From Sinimarinibacterium sp. NLF-5-8 (GTDB lineage: Bacteria; Pseudomonadota; Gammaproteobacteria; Nevskiales; Nevskiaceae), in the NCBI RefSeq assembly GCF_010092425.1, contig NZ_CP048030.1, positions 2,429,501-2,493,500 on the forward strand: 64,000 bases of DNA, given 5' to 3'. Position 1 is the first letter of the stretch. Every line of letters starts with the position of its first letter. The position numbers were made by a program, and so were the translations under genes. Under the pieces are notes generated by a model. It ran no database searches. It saw nothing but the letters and a program-made list of their open reading frames with translations, and was not told the origin of the DNA. Shown in pieces: positions 51,212 to 60,644 of this stretch.

Positions 51212-53680
51212 TTATCCAAGGACGGCGCGCGGTGGGGTTTTGAGGGTGTTGCGCAGGGATAGCCAGCCCAGTGCGGTGACGATCAGTGCGCCGGCGATGG
51301 CGCCGATGCCCCAGAGCAGGGGGCGCGGGCCGTAGGGAATCTGAAATACGCTGACAGCCAGCACCCAGGCGATCAGTTGGGCGGCGAGTGCGGCAATCAG
51401 CCCTGCAAGGGCGCCCATGACGGCGTATTCGCTCATCAAGCCTTTCAAAATCAGGGATGTGCGCGCACCGAGCGCGCGCAGTACGGCGGTTTCGCGCGCG
51501 CGTTCGCTGCGGGTGGATTCCATTGCGGCCAGCAGCACGCACAGTCCGGCGGCGAGGGTGAATAAGAAGATCAGCTGCACCGCTTGGGTGATGCGTTCGG
51601 CGATGCTGCGCACCTGGGTGATCAGCGCGTCGATGTCGAGCACGGTGATGTTGGGAAAGTGGCTGACCAGTTCGCGCAGCAGGCTGCGCTGTTCCGGTGC
51701 CAGTCGAAAACTGGAGAGCCATTGGTGCGGGACGGTGTCGGGCAGCGCGCCGGGGGTGGTGAGCAAAAAGAAGTTGGGTTTGAAGCTGTCCCAGCCCACA
51801 TTGCGGAAGTTGGTCACGGTGAGCGTGACCGGCTCGCCGGCAAAGTCCAGCGTCATGGTGTCGCCGAGTTTGAGGTTGAGGCGCTTGATGGCGTAATCCT
51901 CTGCCGAGAGCCACGGCTGGCCCTGCCCCTGCTCGCCCCACCATTGCCCCTGGGTGATGCGGTTGTCGGGGTTGAGCGTGGTGCTCCATGACAGGTTGAA
52001 GTCGCGATTGATCCAGCGCTGGGTTTCCACATCGTCAAATGAATCAACGCCGACGGGGTTGCCGTTGAGTGCAACCAGCCGCCCGCGCGCCATCGGCCAC
52101 AGCTCGATCTGTTCAAATCCGCGCGCGGCAAAAAAGGCTTTGAGCGGGTCGATCTGTTCGGTCTGGATGTTGATCAGAAATTGGTTGGGCGTATCCGCAG
52201 GCAACTGCTGCTGCCAGCGGCTGAGCAAGTCGTCGCGCACCACGGTGACCAGCAGCAACGCCAGCAGCGCCAGACCCAGCGCGCAGATTTGCGCAATGCT
52301 GGCGTGCTTGCGGCGCGCGATGTTGCCCAGCCCAAAGCGCCATGACAGCCCTGCCGATTGGCGCATCGGTGCCAGCAGTCTGACCAGCAGCCAGGCCATT
52401 GCCGCCAAAACCGCCAATGCAGCGGCGCTGCCGCCGAGCACGGCCAGCGCCAGATTGACATCGCGCGTGGCCATCCACAGCAGGGCCGCGGCGCTGATCA
52501 AGGCCAGCAGCCAGACCACGCGCGCGCTGCGATCGGTGTCCCGCGCGCGTTGAAAAACCCGCAATGGCGGGGTGCGCCGTGCCGCCAGCAGCGGTGGTGC
52601 GGCAAAGCCGAGCAGCATCAGCAATCCCAGCGCGGCGGCGCTGAGCAGCGGCCACAGCGGTGCGGCGGGCAAGCTCAGTTGCATGGCCTGGGCCAGCACG
52701 GCGGCAAGCATCAGTTGCACGCCGTAGCCCAGCAGTGCGCCGAGGCTGGCGGCAATGGTGCCGATCAGCAGCAGTTGCAGCAGCAGCGCGCGCGCCAGAA
52801 AGCCTTGGCGCGCGCCCAGGGTTTTGAGCAGGGCGATTTCATCGCGCAGTTTTTCGCCGTATTGCTGGGCAGACAATGCCACTGCGGCGCAGGCGAGCAA
52901 GGTGGCGGCGAGGATGGCCACGTCCAGAAACTGCCCGGCGCGATCCAGGGCGCTGCGGATTTCACGGCGCGCGTCTTGCGGCTGGATGCGTTTGATCGGA
53001 TTGGGCACGTCCATTTCGAGCAGCGGCGACAAGGCCTGCGGGGTGCCGGCAAACAAGCGGCTGTATTCCACCCGGCTGCCTGCGCCGATGAGCTGGGTTG
53101 CGGGCAGATCGGCGGCGTTGATCATCACCCGTGGGGCGAGGTCGCTGAAGCTGCCGCCACGGTCGGGTTCGCTGTCGAGCACCTGGGTCACGCGCAGGTG
53201 GACGGCACCGACTTGCAGCGTGGCATCGTGTTTGAGCTGTAGCGTCTGGAACAGGCGTGCGTCGGCCCAGGCGGTGCCGGGTGCGGGAATCTCTGTGCTG
53301 ACGCGCGCGCGGGCAAAAGGCTCATCGCTGATGCGCAGCTCGCCGCGCAAGGGATAGCCGGGGTTGACGGCCTTGATCGACGCCAGCACGGATTGATCTT
53401 CGGCAAACACCACCGTGGCAAAGCTGGTGGTGTCCACGCTGCGCACCGCAGGCGGCGCGCGCAAGCTGTCGGGCAGCGGCGCGCGCGCGCGAAACAGCAG
53501 GTCGGCGCCCAGGGCTTCGCCGGTTTGCGCGGCCAGCGCCGCGCGCACCCGTTCGGTGAACAGATTGACCGATGCCACCGCGGCAATCGCCACCACCAAT
53601 GACAACAGCAAGACCCAGACCTCGCCCGAGCGCCAGCCACGGCGCAGGCGGCGCATGGCAAAAACACCGGCGCTACTCAT
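51212..53680 (-). CDS. ybbP: ABC transporter permease, FtsX family (YbbP-like)
   Basis: This 822-aa permease has an N-terminal membrane helix (VWVLLLSLVVAIAAVASVNLF), a periplasmic domain, a central FtsX bundle, more helices, a second periplasmic domain and a C-terminal FtsX bundle (ERARETAVLRALGARTSLILKGLMSEYAVMG). It should work with the ATPase encoded just upstream, with which it overlaps by 8 bp. The substrate is unknown; proposed roles of YbbAP concern export of envelope or hydrophobic molecules. The neighbour tesA supports the ybbA-ybbP assignment. Confidence 0.9.
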   Translation of the reverse strand: MSSAGVFAMRRLRRGWRSGEVWVLLLSLVVAIAAVASVNLFTERVRAALAAQTGEALGADLLFRARAPLPDSLRAPPAVRSVDTTSFATVVFAEDQSVLASIKAVNPGYPLRGELRISDEPFARARVSTEIPAPGTAWADARLFQTLQLKHDATLQVGAVHLRVTQVLDSEPDRGGSFSDLAPRVMINAADLPATQLIGAGSRVEYSRLFAGTPQALSPLLEMDVPNPIKRIQPQDARREIRSALDRAGQFLDVAILAATLLACAAVALSAQQYGEKLRDEIALLKTLGARQGFLARALLLQLLLIGTIAASLGALLGYGVQLMLAAVLAQAMQLSLPAAPLWPLLSAAALGLLMLLGFAAPPLLAARRTPPLRVFQRARDTDRSARVVWLLALISAAALLWMATRDVNLALAVLGGSAAALAVLAAMAWLLVRLLAPMRQSAGLSWRFGLGNIARRKHASIAQICALGLALLALLLVTVVRDDLLSRWQQQLPADTPNQFLINIQTEQIDPLKAFFAARGFEQIELWPMARGRLVALNGNPVGVDSFDDVETQRWINRDFNLSWSTTLNPDNRITQGQWWGEQGQGQPWLSAEDYAIKRLNLKLGDTMTLDFAGEPVTLTVTNFRNVGWDSFKPNFFLLTTPGALPDTVPHQWLSSFRLAPEQRSLLRELVSHFPNITVLDIDALITQVRSIAERITQAVQLIFLFTLAAGLCVLLAAMESTRSERARETAVLRALGARTSLILKGLMSEYAVMGALAGLIAALAAQLIAWVLAVSVFQIPYGPRPLLWGIGAIAGALIVTALGWLSLRNTLKTPPRAVLG

Positions 53681-54347
53681 GGATCCGTCCTTCGCGCAGC
53701 GTCAGGGTGCGCGCGCAGCGTGCGGCCAGTTGCAGATCGTGGGTGACCAGAATCAGGGTGGTGCCGCGCGCGGCATTCATTTCAAACAGCAGCTCGATGA
53801 TGTGCGCGCCGGTGCTGGTATCGAGATTTCCGGTGGGTTCATCGGCAAATAAAATCGACGGCGAACTGCAAAACGCGCGCGCCAGCGCAACACGCTGCTG
53901 TTCGCCGCCGGAGAGCTGGTGCGGATAGTGATGCAGCCGCGCCGCAAGCCCGACCCGCGCCAGTTCGGCCTGCGCGCGCGCGCGGGCGTCGGCCAGCCCC
54001 GCCAGTTCTGCCGGCAGCATCACGTTTTCCAGCGCGGTGAATCCGGCCAAAAGCTGGAATGACTGAAACACAAAGCCCACACGTCCGGCGCGCAGGGCCG
54101 CGCGCGCATCCTCATCCAGACCCTCCAGGGATCGGCCATCGAGCACCACCTCGCCGGCGCTGGGCATATCCAGCCCCGCCAGCAGCGACAGCAGCGTGGT
54201 TTTGCCGGAACCGGAGCGGCCGACGATCGCCACCGACTCGCCGGCACCAACGGTCAGGCTCACATCGTCCAGAATAGTCAGCTCTGCGGTGCCGCTGTGC
54301 ACCCGCTTGACCACTTTTTTTGCTGCAACCAGCGGTGTCTCTGCCAT
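53673..54347 (-). CDS. ybbA: ABC transporter ATP-binding protein (YbbA-like)
   Basis: This 224-aa ATPase of the LolD/MacB type has Walker A GRSGSGKTTLLSLLAG, signature LSGGEQQRVALARAF and Walker B ILFADEPTGNL. I chose ATG 54347 (MAETPLVAAKKVVKRV). On the opposite strand the tesA ATG starts at 54346, so both start codons share the tetranucleotide CATG and no intergenic DNA exists. A longer frame upstream lies over tesA and is a shadow. Confidence 0.93.
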   Translation of the reverse strand: MAETPLVAAKKVVKRVHSGTAELTILDDVSLTVGAGESVAIVGRSGSGKTTLLSLLAGLDMPSAGEVVLDGRSLEGLDEDARAALRAGRVGFVFQSFQLLAGFTALENVMLPAELAGLADARARAQAELARVGLAARLHHYPHQLSGGEQQRVALARAFCSSPSILFADEPTGNLDTSTGAHIIELLFEMNAARGTTLILVTHDLQLAARCARTLTLREGRIHE

Positions 54348-54966
54348 GAAAAAAACCATCCTGTTGATTGTGATGTGGGCCTGTGCGAGTTGGACGACGG
54401 CGCTCGCCGCTGCCGAGCCGGTCATTCTAGTGATGGGCGACAGTTTGAGTGCCGCCTACGGCATCCCCGCCGACCGTGGCTGGGTGGCGTTGCTGCAAGC
54501 GCGGCTGCAAAAAAACGGATCGCGCGCGCGCGTGGTCAACGCCAGCGTCAGCGGTGAAACCAGCAGTGGCGGCCTGGCGCGCCTGCCCGCCTTGCTGCAA
54601 AAGCATCAACCGCGATGGGTGCTGATCGAGCTGGGTGCCAATGATGGGCTGCGCGGGCAGCCGGTCAAGGCGATGCAGGCCAATCTGGGCCAGATGATTG
54701 AACTTGCGCGCGCGGCCAATGCCAGGCCGGTGCTGTTTGAAATGCGCATCCCCAGCAACTACGGGCCGGTCTATACCGAGCAATTCGCAGCCAGCTTCGG
54801 GCGCGTGGCCGAGGCCACGCAAACCCCGTTGCTGCCGTTTTTTTTGGCGCCGATCGCGCTCGATGCATCGGCCTTTCTGGATGATGGCATTCATCCCGGA
54901 GCGCGCGCGCAACCGCTGCTTCTGGATGCGGTCTGGCCGACGCTGGCGCCGCTGCTCCGGGAGTGA
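54346..54966 (+). CDS. tesA: Acyl-CoA thioesterase I / arylesterase TesA (SGNH hydrolase)
   Basis: This 206-aa periplasmic SGNH hydrolase has a signal peptide ending near LAAAEP (residues 1-24), block I VMGDSLSAAYG with the nucleophile Ser, block III GANDG and the Asp/His pair in DDGIHPGA. It hydrolyses acyl-CoA and other esters and thioesters. It is read away from ybbA-ybbP, as in E. coli. Its promoter must lie inside ybbA. Confidence 0.93.
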   Translation: MKKTILLIVMWACASWTTALAAAEPVILVMGDSLSAAYGIPADRGWVALLQARLQKNGSRARVVNASVSGETSSGGLARLPALLQKHQPRWVLIELGANDGLRGQPVKAMQANLGQMIELARAANARPVLFEMRIPSNYGPVYTEQFAASFGRVAEATQTPLLPFFLAPIALDASAFLDDGIHPGARAQPLLLDAVWPTLAPLLRE

Positions 54967-55029
54967 CGCCCGTGGCTGACCGGCTGTGACCCCGACCCAC
55001 GGGCGGCTCCGCTGTGGCGGGCGTCGGCG

Positions 55030-57012
55030 CTAGAAGTGCTCGCCCTTGAACAGGTTGGCAAACACCACCTGCTCCAGCGTGGGCTTGCCGCCTTCGCGAC
55101 GCCCTTTGGCGGCGCTGGAGGACGGGAACAGCTTGAACCCCTTGTTCAGCACATAGTCGTTGGCCTTGGGCCACAGCGCGTAGCTGACGGCCGCCGCGGT
55201 GCCCAGTGGCGTGGCGATGGATTTGGGTTTGTCGATGATCGCCTTGAGCACGGTATCACCGGCTTTTTCCGGGCTCCACGTCGGCACATAGTCGTAGAGC
55301 TTGGTCGGCGCAATCATCGGCGTGCGCACCAGCGGCATGTAAATGGCGGTGACTTCGATGTTCAGATGCTTGACCTCGGCCGACAGGCAGCGGGAGAACG
55401 CATCCAGCGCCGATTTGCTGGCCACATACGCCGAAAAGCGCGCGGCGTTGGCCAGCACGCCGATGGAGCTGATGTTGATGATCTGCCCGCCCTTGCGTTT
55501 GGCCATGCTCGGCAAAAAGTTCATGATCATCCGCACCGCGCCAAAGTAGTTGAGCTGCATGGTGCGTTCGTAATCATGGAAGCGGTCGAGCGATTCCATG
55601 ACCGCGCGGCGGATCGAGCGGCCGGCGTTGTTGATCAGCACATCCACCTGACCAAAATCAGCGAGGATTTGCTGTGAACAGGCGTCAATGGCGGCCATAT
55701 CGTTCAGATCGCAGGGGTAAACGTGTGCCTCCCCGCCCATTTGTTCGAGGATGTCGCGCGTGGCCTCCAATTTTTCACGGGTGCGCGCAACCAGAATCAC
55801 CTTGGCACCGGCGGCGGCGAGTTTTTTGGCGACCATGAAACCGATGCCGGATGAAGCACCAGTCACCACGGCGACCTTGCCGCTGAGCTTTTGCACCGCG
55901 CGCGCGGGGACTTTGACGTCCAGATCCAGATGCAATTCCCAATAGGCCCACAAGGTATCGGCGTAATCCCGAAAATCCGGGCAGCTGATGCCTGAGCCTT
56001 TGAGCACTTTGCGCGCGTTCTTGTCGTCAAAAATGGCCTGGTTGGTGACATAACCGAGCACCGAAACCGGCATGCCGATCGCCTTGGAAATACGGCGTGC
56101 AACGGCATCGGGAATCCGTGCGGTGACCTGCTGGCTGAGTTTTTTCACGACCCTGGGCACGGCAGGCAGTTCGAGCTGCTTGGCAAAGTTGGGGCCATGT
56201 GCGGCTTCAAACAGGGTTTGCAGCAATTCGCCGACGGTGGGTGATTGCGCCTGGATCAGGCAGAAACATTCGCCGTCATGCCCTTCGGCATGGGCGATGT
56301 AATCCAGCGCCTTGGCCACATAATCCACCGGCGTCAGCGGCACATGGCCGCCTTCGACGCCCAGCAGCGGCAGCCATTTGGGCACGGCAAAGCTGACCTT
56401 CTGGATGGTTTTGAAGAAGTAATACGGGCCGTCGATCTTGTCCATCTCGCCGGTTTCGGAATGGCCGACGACGATGCCGGGACGGTAAATCCGGAAGGCG
56501 ATGGTGGATTCTTCACGAACAATTTTTTCCGACTCGAACTTGGTGCGGAAATAAGGATGGTTCAGGCTTTGACCCTGATCGAACATGTCCTCGGTAAAGC
56601 GGCCCACGAAATCACCGCCCGCCACCGCCACGCTGGAAACATGGTGCAGGCGCACACCGCCCCCCAGCGCATTGCACAACTGCACGACGTTGCGGGTGCC
56701 TTCGTTATTGATGCGATTGCCGGTTTCGTCGTCCATCGCCATGTCGTACACGGCGGCCAGATGAAAGACGTGATCGATCTTGCCTTTGAGCTTTTTCAGG
56801 TCGGCCGCCGAGATCACGCCCGCTTCGGTGATGTCGCCTTCCACCGCAATCAAACGCTGTCCGGCCCCGCCATAGCGTGCCTGCAACGCAGCAAACTTGT
56901 GGATCGAACTGGCGCGTACCAGCACATGCACCTGCGCATCGGCGCGCGCGAGCAGTTGTTCAAGTAAGAATTTGCCGATAAAGCCGGTTGCGCCGGTGAC
57001 GAAGTAATTCAT
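55030..57012 (-). CDS. Two-domain SDR oxidoreductase, putative fatty acyl-CoA reductase
   Basis: This 660-aa protein has an extended SDR/male-sterility-type domain (TGATGFIGKFLLEQLL at residues 6-21, active YFRTK) and a second classical SDR domain (VAVVTGASSGIGFMVAKKL near 385-403, NNAG, YVASKSA). The layout and length resemble the bifunctional fatty acyl-CoA reductases of wax-ester-forming marine gammaproteobacteria, which convert acyl-CoA to alcohol. The substrate is an inference. I chose ATG 57012 over 57030 because the conserved domain starts there. Confidence 0.85.
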   Translation of the reverse strand: MNYFVTGATGFIGKFLLEQLLARADAQVHVLVRASSIHKFAALQARYGGAGQRLIAVEGDITEAGVISAADLKKLKGKIDHVFHLAAVYDMAMDDETGNRINNEGTRNVVQLCNALGGGVRLHHVSSVAVAGGDFVGRFTEDMFDQGQSLNHPYFRTKFESEKIVREESTIAFRIYRPGIVVGHSETGEMDKIDGPYYFFKTIQKVSFAVPKWLPLLGVEGGHVPLTPVDYVAKALDYIAHAEGHDGECFCLIQAQSPTVGELLQTLFEAAHGPNFAKQLELPAVPRVVKKLSQQVTARIPDAVARRISKAIGMPVSVLGYVTNQAIFDDKNARKVLKGSGISCPDFRDYADTLWAYWELHLDLDVKVPARAVQKLSGKVAVVTGASSGIGFMVAKKLAAAGAKVILVARTREKLEATRDILEQMGGEAHVYPCDLNDMAAIDACSQQILADFGQVDVLINNAGRSIRRAVMESLDRFHDYERTMQLNYFGAVRMIMNFLPSMAKRKGGQIINISSIGVLANAARFSAYVASKSALDAFSRCLSAEVKHLNIEVTAIYMPLVRTPMIAPTKLYDYVPTWSPEKAGDTVLKAIIDKPKSIATPLGTAAAVSYALWPKANDYVLNKGFKLFPSSSAAKGRREGGKPTLEQVVFANLFKGEHF

Positions 57013-57182
57013 GGTGATCCCCTCATGCAAATGAAGTAAGCAAAAATCGCCCCCATAGCATAACGCCTGAATCGCGGAAAACTATGTCCGCCGTGCCAAT
57101 CAAGGGGCGTTGAAAACAGCATCGGGTGCCCGCGCCGGTTGCAGCGGGCGCCGCGCGCACAAAACGGCCTGATTGCGGGTTT

Positions 57183-57797
57183 TCAGCGTCGCGGCGGAAC
57201 CCGTTGCTCCGGCAAGGCCTGCATCCAGCCAATCCCGCCGGGATAGCTGATGAACCACCACAGGCCATCCTTGTTGCGCACGACCTGCCGTTTGATGATT
57301 TCGCTGCCAGACATCAGCAGCACAGAAGTCGATCCGATCCTGGGGGTGTCGTGTACCGGCATCGACAGCGGCAGAAAAATCGATGCACCCAATGCGCGGT
57401 CTTCGGCGCTCAGGCTTGGTTTGTTCGCCACATCCTCGATGGCGGCGCGCGCGCCATGGATTTGCCCATCGGCGTCGGTGGCGGTGTCGCGCGCGCGCGG
57501 TGGCGGTGTGGGCGCGGCAGCATCGGTTTTGCGTGGGGGCGGCACTGCGGCGATAGGAGCGCTGCTGCTGCCGAGCGCGCGCGGTTTGAGGCCGGCATCG
57601 GCTGCTTGCACGGCCACATCTTCAACCGGCGTGGGCGGGGTGGAAACGTCTTCCCAGCCGATTTGCGGCCCCTGGTCTGCTGCTTCCGGCGGGTTGTCGT
57701 CCCAGCCGCGCTCGGCGCTGCGCTGCAACGGCAGGCAGGCGCTCAACATCATCAGGGCCAGCCCCCCGATTGCCCAACGGTGATGATGCATGGACAT
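57183..57797 (-). CDS. Putative lipoprotein, unknown function
   Basis: This 204-aa protein has a signal peptide with lipobox LMMLSAC near residue 20. A proline- and alanine-rich low-complexity middle follows, then a folded-looking C-terminal part (SVLLMSGSEIIKRQVVRNKDGLWWFISYPGG). I do not recognise a family. A 170-bp gap separates it from the SDR gene. Confidence 0.7.
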   Translation of the reverse strand: MSMHHHRWAIGGLALMMLSACLPLQRSAERGWDDNPPEAADQGPQIGWEDVSTPPTPVEDVAVQAADAGLKPRALGSSSAPIAAVPPPRKTDAAAPTPPPRARDTATDADGQIHGARAAIEDVANKPSLSAEDRALGASIFLPLSMPVHDTPRIGSTSVLLMSGSEIIKRQVVRNKDGLWWFISYPGGIGWMQALPEQRVPPRR

Positions 57798-57983
57798 CTC
57801 CCGATTCGAATGTGACTCAATGGAAGCATCACCTTACCCGACTGTCCGGGCACCGCGCAGCATGGCAGATGAAAGGCAGTCAACGGCGGGAGCAGCACCC
57901 CAAAAAATTGCCCTGCTGCGTCAACCATCCGATTGATCGCAAGCAGGGCAAGGGGTTACCGCAGAGCCGGGATAGCGGCGGGT

Positions 57984-59459
57984 TTACTGGATCGGCGTGC
58001 CGTTGATCTTGCCGCTGACCAACACGCTTTCGTCTGTCGCCCCGTTATCGCTGGTAGAAGTCGATTTGAGAAAGTAACCGCTGCCGACTGCAAACCATGT
58101 TGTGGTGTCTGTTTGTGTGGCTGATGAAGGAGCACCCGTCAGGGATGTGGTGCTGGTGTTTTCATCAAAAAACTTGCAGGCCGTAAATGTCCCGGCCGGC
58201 ACCGTCACAGACTCTTGTCCTAAATAAGTGATTGTGGTGGTGGTCGTCGTCGTCAGCGTTTTGCCCTGTGAAAATCCTGCGGCGGCTATCTCGGTATAGG
58301 TGTCATAAGTCTGGTCAAAACTTTGTCCGGGATTCAGATCAAACCGCTGTTGCCGGCCGGGCTCTAATGTGACGGTAGTATCGATCGCAAAGCCATTGGA
58401 TGTCGCGGTTATGTGTGTCCCCAAAAAGTTTGCTGTGGTTCCGCTGATTTGGCTGTATTGCAAGCTGTTGACAACATCAGAATTAAATTCCGGATTGGTG
58501 GTTGAGCGCGCTTGTGAGTTGTAAACCGACTCAATGGCTTGTTGTCCGTTAAAGGTTTTGGTGCCAGTGACTTTAATGTTGGATGTTGTGGTCAGAACGA
58601 TGCCGGAGTCGCCATCGGTGGTGCGTACGACTTCATCTAAAACAGTGCCAGCCGTGAAGAGGGTCGGATTAAAGCACGCTTTGGCGTTGCTGCCGCTGCC
58701 CGGGGTGGCCGTTGGTGCTGCTGTTGGCGCCGGGGTGGTGGTGGGGGCTGCCGTCGGCACCGGGGTTGGCGCAGCGGTCGGGGTTGCCGTGGGTTGTGTG
58801 CTGCTGGTGGGCGCCGGCGTCGGCGCCGTGGTGGGCGCGGTTGTCGGTGCGGTTGTTGGCGCGGTTGTTGGCGCGGTTGTCGGCGCCGTGGTGGGTGCGG
58901 TTGTTGGCGCAGCGGTCGGTGCCGGCGTTGGCGCCGGGATGGTGGCCGACTTGACGTTGACCTGCACCGTGCTGGCCCCCGTGGTCAGATTGCCGTTGCT
59001 GCCGCTCAGGCTCAGGGTAAAGCTGCCCGCATTGATGTAGCTCGGCAGGGCAATGGCGACGCGATAGGTGAGTCCGGCTTTGCCAATGCTCAGCGCCTTG
59101 CCATCGACGGCGGCCGACAGGTCGATCTGGAAATACTGCGGGGCGTTGCCGATCTTGGCGTACAGCGTGGTCATCGCGGTATCAAAGGACACGTCAATCA
59201 GTGCAGACTCACCCGCGCGCGCTTCGACGATATTGCTGCCGATGATGCCCGGTGTGCCGTTGCCTGTTGGCATCGTGCCGGAGCGCAGCACCCCTTTGCT
59301 GTTGCCGCTGCCGATCGAAACCGCCTGCGACATCACCACCGAGTCTGTCGGCGCCACCGTGTCTGAGGTGTCGCTGCAGGCCGAGAGGGTCAACGCCAGT
59401 CCGATCGCCAGGCTGGTCTTGATCCAGTGGCGAGGCAGCAGTGCGGAAGATGTTTTCAT
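57984..59459 (-). CDS. Large putative lipoprotein with Pro-Thr repeat linker
   Basis: This 491-aa protein has a signal peptide and lipobox (LALTLSACSDTSD). A beta-rich N-terminal domain (about residues 40-170, VDVSFDTAMTTLYAKIG-like text) is followed by a long PTTAPTTAPT linker (about 172-252), then a C-terminal domain rich in Thr/Ser. It is probably a surface or periplasmic protein with two domains tethered by the linker. No enzyme motif is visible. Confidence 0.72.
   Translation of the reverse strand: MKTSSALLPRHWIKTSLAIGLALTLSACSDTSDTVAPTDSVVMSQAVSIGSGNSKGVLRSGTMPTGNGTPGIIGSNIVEARAGESALIDVSFDTAMTTLYAKIGNAPQYFQIDLSAAVDGKALSIGKAGLTYRVAIALPSYINAGSFTLSLSGSNGNLTTGASTVQVNVKSATIPAPTPAPTAAPTTAPTTAPTTAPTTAPTTAPTTAPTTAPTPAPTSSTQPTATPTAAPTPVPTAAPTTTPAPTAAPTATPGSGSNAKACFNPTLFTAGTVLDEVVRTTDGDSGIVLTTTSNIKVTGTKTFNGQQAIESVYNSQARSTTNPEFNSDVVNSLQYSQISGTTANFLGTHITATSNGFAIDTTVTLEPGRQQRFDLNPGQSFDQTYDTYTEIAAAGFSQGKTLTTTTTTTITYLGQESVTVPAGTFTACKFFDENTSTTSLTGAPSSATQTDTTTWFAVGSGYFLKSTSTSDNGATDESVLVSGKINGTPIQ
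58800..58935. repeat. 12-bp tandem repeat encoding (TAPT)n in the lipoprotein
   Basis: Imperfect units of GTTGTTGGCGCG recur about ten times in register. Unit length is a multiple of 3, so copy-number changes alter linker length without frameshift. Confidence 0.75.
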
Positions 59460-59527
59460 GGGGCGTTCCTGAGGTAGATATAAAGAGCCGATATCCTACG
59501 GTGCTTCAGGTGTTGACCGATACCCCC

Positions 59528-59959
59528 TTAAACAGGGGGATCGATCCACAACGCAATCCGCGCGCGCAGTTCGGCAATCCGTTGCCGGGCGTCGGCGCCG
59601 GTATAGGGGATTGCAGGGTGTTTGCCCCAGACCGGCGCGGGCCAGGCATCGTCGTCCTCAAAGCGCACGATGTGGTGGATATGCAGTTGTGCGACGACGT
59701 TGCCGAGCGCGGCAACGTTGAGCTTGTGGCCGCCAAAGTGGGTCATCAGCGTCTGTCCCAGATGCAGGGATTCCTGCGCCAGCGCCTGCTGTGCCTGGGG
59801 GTCGAGCTGATAGATTTCACGCAGGCCGTTGCCGCGCGGGACCAGAATCACCCAGGGATAGCGGGCATCGTTCATCAACAGATAGCGGTGGTGCAGGCTG
59901 TCGCCGATCAGCAGGGTATCGGCGGCAAGGCGGGGGTCGAGTTCAAAGGCGGTGTTCAT
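59528..59959 (-). CDS. HIT-family protein
   Basis: This 143-aa protein has the histidine triad region QLHIHHIVRFEDD (residues about 92-104) and the early YPWVILVPR strand of HIT nucleotide hydrolases. It belongs to the HIT branch with a shortened triad. The substrate is unknown. I chose ATG 59959; the upstream frame overlaps the divergent oxidoreductase gene. Confidence 0.88.
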   Translation of the reverse strand: MNTAFELDPRLAADTLLIGDSLHHRYLLMNDARYPWVILVPRGNGLREIYQLDPQAQQALAQESLHLGQTLMTHFGGHKLNVAALGNVVAQLHIHHIVRFEDDDAWPAPVWGKHPAIPYTGADARQRIAELRARIALWIDPPV

Positions 59960-59997
59960 GCGTACACTGTCGGACGGGTCAATGGGAGCACCATGAT

Positions 59998-60642
59998 ATG
60001 AAGCGGCAGGCGTGGATTGCAGGCGCAAGCGGATTGGTTGGGCAGGCGCTGGTGCAGCAACTGCTCGTCCATCCTGCGTATGAGCAGGTGACGGCGTGGG
60101 GACGGCGGCCTTTGCAAGGCGCCGATCCGGGGTTGATCGAGGTGCGCTGGCCGCAGCCGCAAGAGGCGGTGCCGCTTTTGGCGCGCAGGGTCGATGATGG
60201 CTTTTGCTGTCTGGGCACGACGCTTGAAAAAGCGGGAAGCCGGGCGGCATTTACGGCGGTGGATCTGGATTTGGTGGTGGATTTTGCCCATCTGTGCCAT
60301 GCCCACGGCGCGCGCCGTTTTGTGGTGATTTCGGCCGTCGGGGCGGCGGCTGATTCGCTGTCGTTTTATGCGCGCACCAAGGGACGCATGGAGGCGGCGC
60401 TGGCGCGCGTGGGGTTTGATGCGCTGCACATCGTGCGGCCGTCGCTGTTGCTGGGCGCGCGCGCCGAATCGCGATGGGCGGAAGATCTCGGGCAAAAAAT
60501 CGCGCCGCTGATTGCGCCGTTATTGAGCGGCCGCCTGGCCCGTTTCAGGCCGGTGCGCGCGCAGGATGTGGCCCAGGCCATGCTTGAAGTGGCGCAGCGG
60601 CAGGATCGTGGGGTTGAAGTCCATCACCTGCCGCTGCAATAG
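59998..60642 (+). CDS. NAD(P)-binding Rossmann-fold protein (HTATIP2/YbjT-like)
   Basis: This 214-aa protein has GASGLVGQALVQQLL (residues 9-23), CCLGTTLEKAGS, VVISAVGAAADSLSFYARTKG and LHIVRPSLLLGAR, typical of atypical SDRs of the HTATIP2-like group. The substrate is unknown. I chose ATG 59998; the frame upstream lies over the divergent HIT gene. Confidence 0.85.
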   Translation: MKRQAWIAGASGLVGQALVQQLLVHPAYEQVTAWGRRPLQGADPGLIEVRWPQPQEAVPLLARRVDDGFCCLGTTLEKAGSRAAFTAVDLDLVVDFAHLCHAHGARRFVVISAVGAAADSLSFYARTKGRMEAALARVGFDALHIVRPSLLLGARAESRWAEDLGQKIAPLIAPLLSGRLARFRPVRAQDVAQAMLEVAQRQDRGVEVHHLPLQ

Positions 60643-60644
60643 CC

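Noticed and set aside
50973-51989. 338-aa minus-strand frame as one protein
   Set aside because: Only its last 73 codons match a family (DUF2835); the remainder is antisense or out-of-frame permease sequence.
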